From Exophiala sp. HKRS030 (taxonomy: Eukaryota; Ascomycota; Eurotiomycetes; Chaetothyriales; Herpotrichiellaceae), in contig JAHWDD010000005.1 in the NCBI GenBank assembly GCA_023897205.1, forward strand, positions 806,001 to 870,000: DNA of 64,000 bases, written 5' to 3'. Under the pieces are notes generated by a model. That model did not search any database. It was not told the origin of the DNA and saw only the letters and a list, made by a program, of their open reading frames with translations. Position numbers and translations under genes: made by a program. Positions 11,617 through 23,400 of this stretch are shown one piece after another (the stretch's first letter is position 1; each line of letters opens with the position of its first letter).

Positions 11617-12365
11617 CCGGCGACCTGGCCAGTCTTGAGCTTCTGTACAGCTTCGTTCCACTGGCTCAGTGCTACGACCGTGGCTTCGAGATGGAGTTTA
11701 CCTCGTTGGAAAACATTGGCCACGCACATTCACAACATTGTCCCTTGATGGAGGAGGATCTCTCACCGAGTCTGGCAAAGTCCAACGTCTCGTCGGATGT
11801 CGGCCAAGGGATCTGGCCAACGTACCTTCCACGGACTGTCCTCTGCAGATCATTTGGCCCGGGGTTCAAGTCGATATGGTATTTGCCGTCAGGAGGTAGA
11901 ACCGATACTGTCGTTTCGAGGCATCCAGCGTCATCTAGTCGCCCGCCTCGTAAACCGAGTGAAGGATCCTGGGACATGTCGCCCACTCACCGCATAACTT
12001 CGACCAGGATCTGCTGACCGATATGGTTGAGAGCGATCGGGAATTAACGGTACAGCCGAGTATCTCGTCAGTGTCACGACAACCACATTCTAAATCGCGA
12101 ACGATTCATGCATACTATTTTAGAAACGACCACAGTCGACTCACCGGTCACAAAAACACGCTGTGGACCGCCGTCATGAGGGTGATCTCGAGAACTTGCC
12201 TTGACCGGATCACTTCCTCGATGTCGAAAAAGTGCCTCACACCCAGGCTCAGGGCAAAGTTTGCGACGTTCATCATCGATATCTACCACAATGGGCCAAA
12301 GACCCCATGGTAGCAATAAGCTGAATACCTTGGCCTACACCGACATGATCGTCGCCCTCGCGAAA
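11617..12365 (-). pseudogene. Zinc alcohol dehydrogenase remnant
   Basis: Minus-strand fragments of an MDR alcohol dehydrogenase lie in family order but in different frames. They are: GVGQGIQLIATM of the Rossmann fold (about 12340-12305); WPIVVDIDDERRKLC and RVFVTGE (about 12300-12140); a stretch with LPPDGKYHIDL and TVRGRYVGQIPWP (about 11930-11790); and NEAVQKLKTGQVAG ending at a GTAAGT donor near 11617. One extra G around 12301-12306 shifts the frame between ATMG and the following strand, and stops interrupt the stretch between 11780 and 11700. The roughly 170-residue catalytic domain that should precede the Rossmann fold is not found upstream. I read it as a dead gene, possibly once part of the adjacent cluster. 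Confidence 0.72.
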
Positions 12366-13312
12366 GAAAGTGCTAGTGACGAGACTTGGCAACAGGATTT
12401 GACGCGCACAACCTTCACAAATAGAGAGCGCAGCCGAGACGAAACTCGAAAGCCTTAAAAGACACGTCGAGTCTTGAATGTGATTTCTGTTACAAGTGAC
12501 AACTCTACAAGTGTTCACGCCACGCTTCGTAGCCCAAATAAGGCGCATAATAGAACAATTTGATCTACGTCAACGCGTGACATGAGTACCGATACCTACG
12601 GTAGGTACTCCGTACTTGCAGTATTTCCCCGCAGTCGTTATTTGGCAGCCACAGATGCTCACAAGGCTGAGATTTAGCCTCTCATTCATTCTTGGCAGCC
12701 TCGTGTGGCTGGAGCAAAAGCTGGGGATAGAAAGATCGACCAATGCGCATCATAAAAGTGGAAACAGACCATCATCATCAGATTCCCCGAGCGCAATGGG
12801 CGATCATCCAAGTGTCTCAATGTACATCTTTGAGTTCTCTATTTGGTACTGACTTCTCAAAAAAGGGGGTTTCAATCACAATCAGATTATTACCTCTTCT
12901 CTGTCTACTAAGTGCCCCCTCCAATGGTCATGTTCACCTGTCTCTGTGCCAATGCATACCTAGACATAAACACACACGCTCGCTAAAGGATTGGAAATTG
13001 CTTTTGCCCCGGGAAGCAATCGCAGAACGCTCACAAAACCACATAAATCATATCGCTTTGTTCAATGCCCTGCCCCAAGTCTCTCATGTCACCATTGAAC
13101 CCCTAATGATTCGTTCCCCTAATCATGCCAGTCATTCGCATGTCGTCGTTCACCCACCAGTAATTAGTCAACTTGTTTTTGTGTCTGTGTTTTTGGCTGT
13201 TACACCTCCCTAACTTTTGTACCTCTGCCATTACCCGAGAATAAGAGTCTGTCCAACGTGATCTTCGAGCTAAAGGATGGAGGTTGCTATTACACCGCCG
13301 AGGATCGAACGT
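12366..13312. other. Intergenic stretch with a nested inverted repeat
   Basis: 0.95 kb without a supported gene, downstream of the GPI-protein stop. It includes a hairpin-forming element at 12584-12610, listed separately. Confidence 0.5.
12584..12610. repeat. Nested short inverted repeat
   Basis: GAGTACC at 12584-12590 is the inverse of GGTACTC at 12604-12610. Inside and overlapping is a second perfect inverted repeat, TACCTAC-G-GTAGGTA (12593-12607). The right side continues into a TACTCCGTA motif that recurs in other intergenic gaps. Confidence 0.75.
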
Positions 13313-14080
13313 CTAGACGAGAAGCTTGAAGGCAGCCATGAGGACGGCAGCGAATGCGCCAGTAGTGACACGAGACATGCCAGCAGCTGCGTTGTGGGAC
13401 TCGGTAGCTGAGGCAGAAGCACTGGCGGCTGTGGCAGATCCTGATTTGGAGGCAGAAGCGGTGGAGGAAGGTGCTGCTGAAGAGGTGGAAGCAGCTGCGG
13501 AAGAAGCAGCAGCGGAGGAGGCTGAAAGAACTTCGGCAGTCGCATTACGAGTACCACACTGCTCGTTCTGCTTGCAGACACTCTGGGCCTGGGCATCATT
13601 GGGGTTGTTGTTGATACATTGGATGTAGCTCTCTTGACAGATGAAGTAGGGCAGAGTCTGCGTGAAAGCAGTGCAATCGGGGACGGTTCCATTGGCACAG
13701 ACACAGCTGTAGGTGAAGGTTGTCTGATGGCAGGTTAGATCAGACCGTCAGAAGTATACCAATTGTTGAGTCACTCACATCGTCGCATTGATTCAGAGAA
13801 GCACTTCCGCCGCAAATCAACGGGCAAGTGTTTAGCTGCGCATGACACCAGTTGACTGCTCCCGGTTAGTGTCTTGCCATTACGAATCGTTCAGCGGCCT
13901 CCTCTTACATGCATCGGTTGAGCTGATTCCAGCGGGGTTGAAAGACGCCGTGGCAGCTGGTGGCATTACTTGAGATGCAGTCGACGTGGCCGCGACCGAA
14001 GAAGCGCTAGAGGTCTCGAGGTCCTGCGCATAAACGACAGCGGCGACGGCCGAGGCTGCGAGGAGAAACTTGGACATCAT
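13313..14080 (-). CDS. GPI-anchored cysteine-rich surface protein (DUF7707-like)
   Basis: Three exons, 14080-13909, 13855-13779 and 13723-13313, giving 219 residues. There is an N-terminal signal peptide (KFLLAASAVAAVVYA), then a cysteine-rich module containing NWCHAQLNTCPLICGG, YSCVCANGTVPDC and FICQESYIQCI. This spacing matches the fungal domain now called DUF7707. A Ser/Ala-rich O-glycosylation stretch follows, and the C-terminus is hydrophobic (VTTGAFAAVLMAAFKLLV), typical of GPI attachment. The protein is expected at the outer plasma membrane or cell wall; its biochemical role is unknown. Two ATGs in tandem (14080, 14077) could both start it. It is divergent from the thioesterase gene. 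Confidence 0.85.
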
Positions 14081-15259
14081 GATGATGGTGGTGGATGTTG
14101 GTATGGAGAAAAGACTTGTTGTCTGTCTGCTCTGAGATGCCAAATGTCAATTGATGCTGGGTAAAAGAAGATGATGAGGGACGAGATGGAGGAGTGAAGC
14201 TCGTTGGCGGGGAGTGAGATGGAAGGGAGAAAAAAAAAGAAGTTGAGAGCAGTCGCTGGGAGGGAAAGAGCAGGCTGGCTGGGTGTGAAGCGGGCCGGTT
14301 GGGATGGAGCAAACGGAAAGACTGAGGAGTGATCAATCCACCGCGATAAGGTGCGATACAGCTGGGGAAAATAGCCACCGTCCGTACGTACCTTTGCTCG
14401 GAGGCTGGAATATTTGTGAGGCTGTTGCTAGGGAAGCTACACTGTCTCTCCTCTTATGTATGTGTAGACGACAGTAAACGATGAAGAAGATGAAACCACC
14501 GTCAATGGCCGGGCGACGGCGTGGCCTTTGTATTATTCTTGTTTTTTTTTTCCGCAGCGGAAGAGAAGAGGCGGCGGGATTGATGTAAAAAAGCGAGTAG
14601 AGCTATCTCGAACTGGGCGGCGACTCACTAGGCCCGGGACCAGGGTTAAGACGCACCTAAAACGCAAGCTAAACGTAGCTAAACGGGGTGCCCAAAGTCC
14701 CTATTCGCAGGCGCTCCAGGCGCAACCCACACCTCTAAAACACATTAAGAGCCGCCTCCAATGGCAACCAGTCCAGGTGGCAGAAATGTCACCCACCACC
14801 CATTCAGAGCCGCGAATGTTCGACGAGTGTCCACGTAACCCCATGCCTAGCGCAGGGAACCAGAAGCCCCCAACCCAGGCCTGTCGTGACCTCTACAGCT
14901 ACGAGCTTGCAGCACGAGGGGAGGGGGGGGGTGCATTTCGAGCTACTTCGGTACGAGGACGGAGTAACGATACCAATAGCTCCGGCCGCAAAAATCCCAC
15001 CACTGAACGGAGGCGAGGCTGGTGTGACGGCCAGCACATTCCGTGCCGAGGTTCCTTGGCTACTGTACAACCTTCCCGCTCATACCGATTCCCAGCACTT
15101 TGGATGAATTCGATAAACACAAGAGTACCGACACGTTCTCGTACATTTCGGCACACCTCATTCCTGTGACTTGCCTTCTTGCTTCGTGTCATTTTTGTGA
15201 GACTGGGAGATGCACGGTAGGTGACACGGCGGTGCAACTTCAGAAACCTCTCCTTCATC
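14081..15259. promoter_or_regulatory. Divergent promoter region, DUF7707 / thioesterase
   Basis: 1.2 kb between two starts pointing apart, with pyrimidine-rich tracts upstream of the DUF7707 start. Frames present here are uninterrupted by chance and lack family resemblance. Confidence 0.45.
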
Positions 15260-15928
15260 ATGGGTCAACAACAAATGGATTTCATGGACAAATTCATTGC
15301 CGCCCATGCCGTCCCAAAAGAAGCCCTGGCGCATTTCGCGGCCAACGACTTCACCAACAAACACCTCTCGAACCCTCTCTATCGGCCGATCCCAACCTAC
15401 TCCCGCGTCCTCAAAGACGACGGCGAAGACTTTTTCTTCTCGCGGACGGTCGCCACGCCGACCACCATCCCGTACCTAGTCACCCTGCAGTTGAAAGATT
15501 TCCCTTTTGCCGAGGATAGTCCCAAGGGCACGTTGAAGACAGGCCAAGGGCACAAGGCGGTGGTGAAGGTGCCCGAGAACCCAGACTGTGTCATGCTCCT
15601 ACACCTCGCCCGCCCGGGGGTCGACGGGCACCCCGCCACCATCCACGGAGGGGTGGCCTGCGCCATCCTCGACGAGATGATGGGCCTGTGCGTCATGCTA
15701 CACCACCAACATCTCGAGGGGGCCCGAGAATCCCTCTACACCGCCGGGCTGAACGTGACCTACCGTGCCCCCGTACCGACGCCGAGCGACGTCATTGTCA
15801 AATGCTGGCTCGAGGGAAGGGAAGGTCGAAAGTGGAAGTCAAGAGGTCAGATCATCAACAAAGACGGCCTGGTCATGACTGAAGCAGAGGGTCTGTGGGT
15901 TTTGGCTAGAAACGAAGTCAAGTTATAA
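15260..15928 (+). CDS. Hotdog-fold acyl-CoA thioesterase (4HBT/PaaI-like)
   Basis: Single exon, 222 residues. The hotdog helix motif HGGVACAILDEMMG lies in the middle of the protein; the family uses the Asp/Glu of this helix region and the backbone of HGG to hydrolyse acyl-CoA thioesters. The following strand LNVTYRAPVPTPSD is also typical. No targeting signal is evident, so it is probably cytosolic. The ATG at 15260 starts directly with the family-like MGQQQ segment; the in-frame extension upstream has no ATG. The substrate is not predictable from sequence. Confidence 0.87.
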   Translation: MGQQQMDFMDKFIAAHAVPKEALAHFAANDFTNKHLSNPLYRPIPTYSRVLKDDGEDFFFSRTVATPTTIPYLVTLQLKDFPFAEDSPKGTLKTGQGHKAVVKVPENPDCVMLLHLARPGVDGHPATIHGGVACAILDEMMGLCVMLHHQHLEGARESLYTAGLNVTYRAPVPTPSDVIVKCWLEGREGRKWKSRGQIINKDGLVMTEAEGLWVLARNEVKL

Positions 15929-16747
15929 AAGGATCGTAGTCCCGTACAGTATGAGCTCGTCGGCGATACGGTGGTCTGACATGTCCCGATCATGGTTTCG
16001 AGTTGAATTTCTACGTCAATCGGTGGAACTCATAGACTTGACAGCAGCAGAGTGGACCTCTACGCCACATGTTTTTGGACCTCTTTTTTTTTCCAACACC
16101 AAACCACCAAAAGGAACAAACCTTCCGGAGAGCTACTCTGGTTCTCGTATCCGTCGCCCCGTTCATTTTTTCTTACTGATAATGGATCTCTGCTTCCGCT
16201 GTCACCCGGCGACAGGTAGATCCATCTCAAGAGTTCGGTATACAGTACATATGGACTGAGTCAAACAAACCTACGCGTATCAGATGGGCCTCGGTGATGA
16301 TTTTCAACACCTACGGAGTACGCGAACAATGACACTCAACATGGATCAACAAGACCAACGACTATACCACAGATTGACTTATATTATCTAGAGATATAAT
16401 AGAGGAGACATACAGACCTGTTTCTTTTTGCGTATCTCTGTTTTGTTTTTCCCGCGAGCCATCTCATGGTCAATCATTGTCAACTCCTGTTTAGTAGAGG
16501 AGAAAAAGCACCCCGAGGGAGTATATACACGGTGATATGTAGAAGCAAGTGACAAGTGGAGCTACCCACAGAGTCTCCGTATTTACTTTCCTTTGCTACA
16601 TAAATCCTTCCATTCAACGTGAAAAACACCAGAAAAAAAGACATCATCATCATTAGGTATCATTCGAGTACGACTGTGTGTACACGGGTGCCCAAAAAAA
16701 CCAACCAAAGGCAAATGCTCAGCTTGTACGGAATACATGATCCTCAA
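15929..16747. other. Convergent 3' intergenic region
   Basis: 0.8 kb between the stops of the thioesterase and the condensin gene, AT-rich with T tracts, probably 3' UTRs. A TACGGAGTAC motif is at 16312-16321. Confidence 0.55.
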
Positions 16748-19700
16748 TCACTCCCCTTCATACCCTTCACCGACGCTCTTATCCCTCATGACCATGATCT
16801 CCTGCATGGCCCTCTCCCCGTCGAGCTCACCCTCGAGGACCAGGCCCTTTTCGTTGGCCAGGTGCAACAGACAGATGAAACAATAACTCGTGCTGATGTC
16901 CTTCATCTGCTGCTCCGGGTAGACGCCACGAAGGTCCTGGATGAGTTCTGTGAATTTCAGACCGTCCTCTTGTCCAGCCTGGCCCTGAACACTTCGGTCC
17001 GGATCTGCATCACCATCGACTTGCTGCTGCAATTCGCCTTGAAGTTGGTCCTGATCCTGTGACGTTTCATGAGCGTCCACGTCCACGTCCATCATGTCAA
17101 CATCCTCATCAGCAGCCGACACTTGTTGCTGTTGTTGCTCCTGCTGCTCCTCCTCCTGCTTACTCGTCGGCTTTTCAAACACATTAATAGTCAACAATGC
17201 CAATTTCTCACTCATCCCTTTCCACATATTCTCCTTCAACCTCCTCACATCCACCTTCTTCGCCGTTCGCGCATAATTGACATACTCTGGCCTCAAGCGA
17301 CGCCCGGCCTGCGTCACGAGTTGACTGCCGAAACTGCCCGGAAGTAGATCCAAGACGTTTTGCTGCGCTTGAGGATCCTGGCTAGCTGCACCACCCTCTT
17401 GCGAATCCTGGTTCGGCACGCCACCATCTTCCATCATGCCCATGAATCCGTCATTCTGCTGCTGATGCTGCCCGTCCGGTGGAGGTGGTGACAACATTTC
17501 TCTCGCGTCCATGAAGGCCTGACCCTCGTCCCCAACGTCCATACCACCGACACCGAGCCCGTCGTCATCGTCGTCAATGGGTAGCGGGCCATCAAAGAAC
17601 GGCATCTGATCATCGTCGGCGAAGAAGTCGGCATCGTAATCGCCCTTGCGCCCCTCATCTTCCTCGTCTTCGTCAACATCGCCTTGCTGGCCGTTGATAA
17701 TGGCGAGCCTATTTCTAGCCCCGAAGCCCTCATCAATGACGCCCATCTTGCCCTTACGTCGACCAACGCGACACTTGGGCTTTGTCCATAGTCTCATCAA
17801 CTTTCTCGGATCAACCACTTCGTCGTCCTTGTCCAGCAGGTTGCGTCCCTTGGTTTTCCATTGCGCCTTGGGTAGACTGATTTGGCTGTTCAGTACCGCC
17901 GGCGCCTCAAGCAGCTCTTTCAGATTCTCTGACATGGGACCCAGGAAGTCAATCTCGAAAGGCTCCTTCTCCTTGCGCTGTCGTGACGCTGGCGCATTCT
18001 CAGCTTGCGCAGCTTTCTGAATCTTCTGCATGCGCCAGTTCTCCAGTGTCATGAACGCCATCTTGCCTTTTGCTCTAGAGTTGAACGCTTTGTCGAAATA
18101 CGCCATTATGCTCTCGTGCTCGGCGTCTTCTTGGTACTTGTGCTGCAGAGACAGTGCATAAGCATTGTTGTCACCCTCGAGAAGATTATCGTCCATCTCC
18201 CCGGCCTGCACGACCCGCGTCTGCGCCTCGATCGCTGCATCCTTTGCCCACGCCTCACCGCCCTCGCCGAAGCCAACGTTATCGGCCACGTCAAAGCCGC
18301 CGAGCAGACCGCCATCGTCGTCATCGTCATCGAAGCCCATGGCATTTGTACCGTCCAGGAATATACCAGTTTGATCTGACAAGTTGATATTCCCATCAAG
18401 TGTAGGTGGCGCAGGCGTAGTGGACCCTTTCTTCTGCTCACGCCAGTCGTCTGGCGCCTTCAAGAATGGAATATTCAGGTCACCCGATGGGTCGCCGAGT
18501 GTGAACGCCTTCATCGAAGGGCACACGTCCTGGTTGTCGAGAACGCCGAGGTCAGGGAAGAACTTTGCTGCAAGGGCTCCCAAGTCGATTTCTTCGTCTT
18601 GCTCTTCGGCATCTGGTGTACGAGTTGGCTCCTCAATCTCTGCCTCATCCGTTTCCGCAGCGGCTTTCGTAGCTTCTGCAACAGCTGCGTCCGCCTCGTC
18701 TTCTTGATCATCCTCATCCTGATGCTGGCTTTTGTCTTTGTCCGCCGCTAGCGTCGCATCACCTGCGTCGTCACTGCTATCGAACACAATCCGCCCATCC
18801 GAGTCAATGGACAGATGATTCAGCAAGAGACCCTTAGCCCCTCCCTCATCGAAATCTGCCGACGCCTTCTTGAACAGGGGGTCGACTGCGAATTCGAGCT
18901 CGAGTTTTTTCCCTTGGAAACTCGCAAATCCCGGTGCAAGTGTCGCTTCATGACTCCGCGCGCTCTTCTTTTTGCTCTTCTTCTTTCCTTCCCCGTCTTC
19001 GCCCACACCATCCTCGCCCTCGTCACCTTCTTCGTCATCGTCTTCCTCGCCGTCGTCCTTGTTTCGCTTCTTTCCCTCTGCGCCATCCGCAAGACCACTG
19101 AGCAACCGACCAGTCTCGGTGGCCACGCTGTCAACGCGACTTGTGTAGATCTTGACGCACCCATCAAGCGTGCAGCTGGCTTTTTGGAAGTTCACCCCGT
19201 CCCCTTCCTTCAGCAAACTCATGTCGTGGAAATAGTCGATCAAGGCGAAATTCCAGGAATTCGCGGCATTGATCTTGTTGTCCGTAGCCATCTTCATCCA
19301 CTCTTCAAAGTTTGCGAGGATAGGCACGCGCTTCATGGGTGTCAGCGTATCGCCCCGCGGGCTGTTTGCATTTTGGCCTCCGCCGTGATTCTGCTGCTGA
19401 CTCTGCCTCCTATGCAGCGCGACCTTTTTACGCAGGTGCGCATCGCTCGTGCGCGGTGTGCGGGGGGAGGACTCGGACATGGCTCGACTCCCAGAAGTGT
19501 CTCGCCGATCGCGATTGCGATGCTGGTTGATCTTCCGGACGGGACTCGCTGCGGCGCGTATCTCGTTCATGTGGATTTCTTGGAGGGCTTGTCGAGACTG
19601 TAGGCGGGCGGCTTTTTCGCCACGATCATCGTTCAACGCCAACCTAGAATTCAGAAGACCGTCAGTAAGAGGAAGGATAACGCGCTTGGAGAATATCCTG

Positions 19701-19950
19701 TAAACTTGTCTGAGGGCTGAATGCGCGGGGTGCATTTTATTCAATGAGGCATCCATGCATCCAAAGCAACGCAGCTCTTCCAGAACTTCACTCGCGCCCG
19801 CCTCGCTTGAATGTATAGGTATTGCAGTGACAATATCAGAGATGTTGTTTCTTACTTTATCGGCGACCCCTTGCTCCTTTCACGAGCCATGTTCATCACC
19901 ACCGCTTGCCTGCTCGGGCGGCCTCCGCCTTGTGTCGAAACGCGAGGCAT
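16748..19950 (-). CDS. brn1: Condensin complex subunit 2 (Barren/kleisin-gamma)
   Basis: Two exons, 19950-19856 and 19643-16748, giving 996 residues. The short first exon encodes MPRVST...KGSPIK and joins in phase to LALNDDRGEKAARLQSRQA, the usual start of fungal Brn1. The frame also runs open upstream of exon 2, but that start does not resemble the family. The hallmark N-terminal kleisin region includes LIDYFHDMSLLKEGDG and ASCTLDGCVKIYTSRVD (roughly residues 190-235). Long acidic low-complexity regions follow, then a conserved C-terminal block containing the YVNYARTAKKVDV segment that would contact the SMC ATPase head. The product links Smc2/Smc4 with the HEAT subunits and is needed for mitotic chromosome compaction. 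Somewhat longer than usual because of acidic inserts. Confidence 0.93.
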
Positions 19951-20461
19951 GTTGTGTGGTCGTCTTGATTTCGAAGTCACGCTCGAGAGGAGTACTCAGT
20001 CAGTCCAATTCACCTCGCGAGGGACGTTCCTCGTGCCACTGGGTCCTAAAGGGGACGACTATTGCAGCATTAAAGGGTCGTCTATGACTCCTTGCACCGG
20101 ATCTGCCAGTCGTTTGTTGAGGTTCTGTCGTTGTCGTTTACCGCAGGCTGGTGTTTCTCAGACCCAATCACCAGTTATTTGTTGTTACTGTCGAAAATGG
20201 TCTAGCTCCTCGTGGCGCCATATCACGTGACTCGGCGCTTTTCTAACTTCCAGATTCGATTACTTTAAGCAAGAAGCTTGGGCTTGCAGCCTGTCTGCCA
20301 AAACCACAAATGTCTAATACAGGTGATTATTGTACACTGATGTCTTTGACAACAATGCGATATTGTTAAGGACAAAGGAAAATTGTTTACCAAATCCTAT
20401 CAAACATTTCTACATCACCACTCCACGCACCATGCTTGCTCATAATCCTGTCTTCCCATGC
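19951..20461. promoter_or_regulatory. Promoter of brn1 and 3' end of pan1
   Basis: 0.5 kb between the Pan1 stop and the Brn1 start, both on the minus strand. No additional gene recognised. Confidence 0.5.
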
Positions 20462-23400
20462 CTAACCCAGTACCCTTCCAGCCACAGAACTGGCACTTCG
20501 GTCCTTGGTTTCGGTATGCTTCAGTCCTTTTCCCTTTTGAATCTCGCCTAGAAGAGCTCCGATATCTCCAGTTCCGGCGCGGGACGGCGCAGGCATTGGT
20601 GGCGGTGGAGGTGCACTGTCAGGTGCGCCAGCGCTGGGGATCGGAGGAGGCGGAGGAGGAGCACTTGGTGCCCCAGAGCTAGGCATTGGTGGTGGTGGAG
20701 GAGGTGCTGACGGTGCACCACTATCTGGCATTGGTGGAGGAGGAGGAGGGGGAGGAGCATCAAAGGCACCTGGAACAGGTGGAGGCTCCTGGACAGGTGT
20801 ATCAGGTTTGCTGTCTTTGCTGTCCATAGCTGAAAGTGGCCGTGGTGGTGCCATCGTGCCAAACAAAATGGATGCAAGATGTTTGGCTGACCCAGCGGCT
20901 GGTGGATCATCTTCGTTGTCGCTGTCATCATCCTTGTCAGATCCAGCGGCTGACCATTCGTCCTCTTCTGGACGACGCCTTGATTGAGCACCAGTAAATG
21001 TAGGCGTCAATGGCTTGACAGCCTCTTGTTGAGCAATCCGGTGGAAGGGATTGGTAGATGGAAGGTCTGTGGCGGGAGCTGGAGGCGGCGCGGCAGACGG
21101 GGGCGAGAACTGCTGGCTCTGGGGGACAGCTGGTGGTGAGAAGGCAGGTCTTGCATCTTCTGATCGCTGGGAGAGTTTCCTGAAATAAGGATTTCTAGAC
21201 TCTTCCGCTGGAGGGCTGGAAAGAGGAGTGGCATCATAGCCACTGCTCGTCGACGGCGCCGGTGGAGGAGCTGCCACAGGCGGAGGTGATGAGATCGAGC
21301 TTGTAAGTACTTGACTCGTCGCCGGGGTGCTCTCCTGTGGCGTGATCTGCTCCGGCTCGTCGTCGTCATCGGAAGAAGAGTCACCCAGATTCTCGAGCTG
21401 CAATTGAAGCTGTCGTTCCCTCTCTCTAGCGGCTTCAAGTTCAGCTCGCTGCGCAGCAAGCTTCACCTCTTTCTCTTTGGCTTCTTTCTCGGCTGCCTTT
21501 TTACGTGCTTTCTCTTCTTGCTTCTTGATCTTGCCGGCTTTGACTTGCTCCTCCAAGGCACGCAAACGGTCTTGAGCAGCTTGACGTTCCTTTTCCAAGT
21601 CGTTTTCCTGTTCTTTGGCTTGCGCCCTATACACTTGTCAGTACGAACGCGATTGAGCCAGCGTGGACTTACTCTAATTTCTTGCGCTCTCGCCCCTGTG
21701 CCTCTTGTTCTGCCCTGATCTGGGCGGCTGCTTCTTCCTCGGCCCTAGCTTTCGCTGCTGCCTCTTGGGCTTTTCGGTCCGAGAGATCGTAGCTCTCCTG
21801 GCGCTGCTTTCGAGTCGGTGGTGGAGGAGGCTTCTTCGCAGATTTAGGACTGGGAGGTGGTACGACACCCTCGTTTGCCAGTCTTTGCTGCCTCTCTTGT
21901 TCACGTTTAGCATCTTCTGCTTCTGCTTTGCGTATACGCTCTGCTCGTTCCTGTTTCTCGCGCTCTTGGCGTTGTTGTAGTGTCTCTCCAGACTCCCCAG
22001 CGGGCTTGATACCTGCTGCAGCCATGCGTTCCTGAATACGCTTCAAAGCTTTCTCTTTGGCTGCAGCCACACGGTCTTGAGGTGACGTGCCAGCAGTCAA
22101 AGACGAAGATGAAGTGGTGGTTGAAGGAGCGGGACGACTTGGCAGATCACCATTGGTGTGTCTCGGTTCGTCACGTCCATACTCCGTAGAAGCTCGAGGA
22201 GCAGGGCGTGTTTGCCTATTGTGATCAGCACGAAATGACACCAGTACACAGACATGGACTTACTCTTCCTTGCGGACTTTGGCTGTCCTGCTACTCCTTT
22301 GCAAGTCATAGATGAGTTCTTTGACTTCGTCCTCCACACCCAAAGCTTCTTCCCATCGTCTCCGTTCATGTTCCTGGGTAGTATTCTCACCCTCAACGCG
22401 AAGACCATCCTCTAGGCTGGAAACAAAGTCTTTGACGCTGTCTTCAACATCACGGGTCATAGTTTCATGTCGTTCTTGCTCGGATTTGACTTTTGAGGTT
22501 TCTTGTTCCAAGCGTCTCTGGGCGCCGCTTTCATCATCTGTAGCTGGAGCAGGTCGTCCTGCTAGCTCTGCTGCTCGAGCCTGCATACGGGCTCTTGCTC
22601 TGGCTTTGATACGATCAGCCTCAGTGACTGTACCACCAGGGCCTGTGCCGACGATTGTGGAGGTGCTATTTGGGTGAGCCTTGGCATCCTTCAGACGGAA
22701 CAACTGTAACCTCGCCTCTGCGATACTCTTCTCGATCTTTCGAACATCTGAAGCAAGTGCTGGGAGGCGATCCTGATATCTCTGTAGTTCTCTCCGCATA
22801 GATCTTCTTTCAGCACCAGTGTCTGAACCACCAAATCCAGAATTCGGGTGGGTATCGATATCATCCTGAATACGGCGAATCTGCTTGAAAAGCTCCTCGG
22901 CCTCTCTTCTATCCCGGCGGTCCAGGACATCATCATCATCGGCCTGACGTTCATCTTGAAAGTCTGTCGCGTCTAAAAGAATCTTCTTCTCTCGAATCTT
23001 CTTCCTGATCTGATCTGGTGTCAGATCGTCGTAGGCGCTCTCAGAGACATCAGAGGACTGAGCAGGTGAGGGAGTCCTGCCACCCGCGCCAAGGCGGCGT
23101 CTCGCACTGGAACGATATCCGATATCATCATCATTGTTGCGGAACACAGTTGCATCTTTCCGTCCGAAACTTGGAGATGCTGATCCCGCACGGAAAGAGT
23201 GATTTTTTAGATAACTGACCCCTGTCTTCTGCGGCTGCAAGAATGCACCTGTTTGTTTCCTGGTTTCAGCATCCTGCGAGAGCAGAGACTTGACGGTGTC
23301 GATGGAATTATTGAAGTTCCTCGTTGAAGGCGGAACCAATTCTGGTGGGAGCCGGTTGGGGACAGGATATCCATTCAACTTGCGGTATATCAAGTGCATT

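Noticed and set aside
12743..13213. Plus-strand 156-codon frame
   Set aside because: Composition is unlike a protein and no homology recognised; probably downstream flank of the GPI-protein gene.
18815..19603. Plus-strand frame of 262 codons
   Set aside because: Antisense to the conserved condensin coding region.
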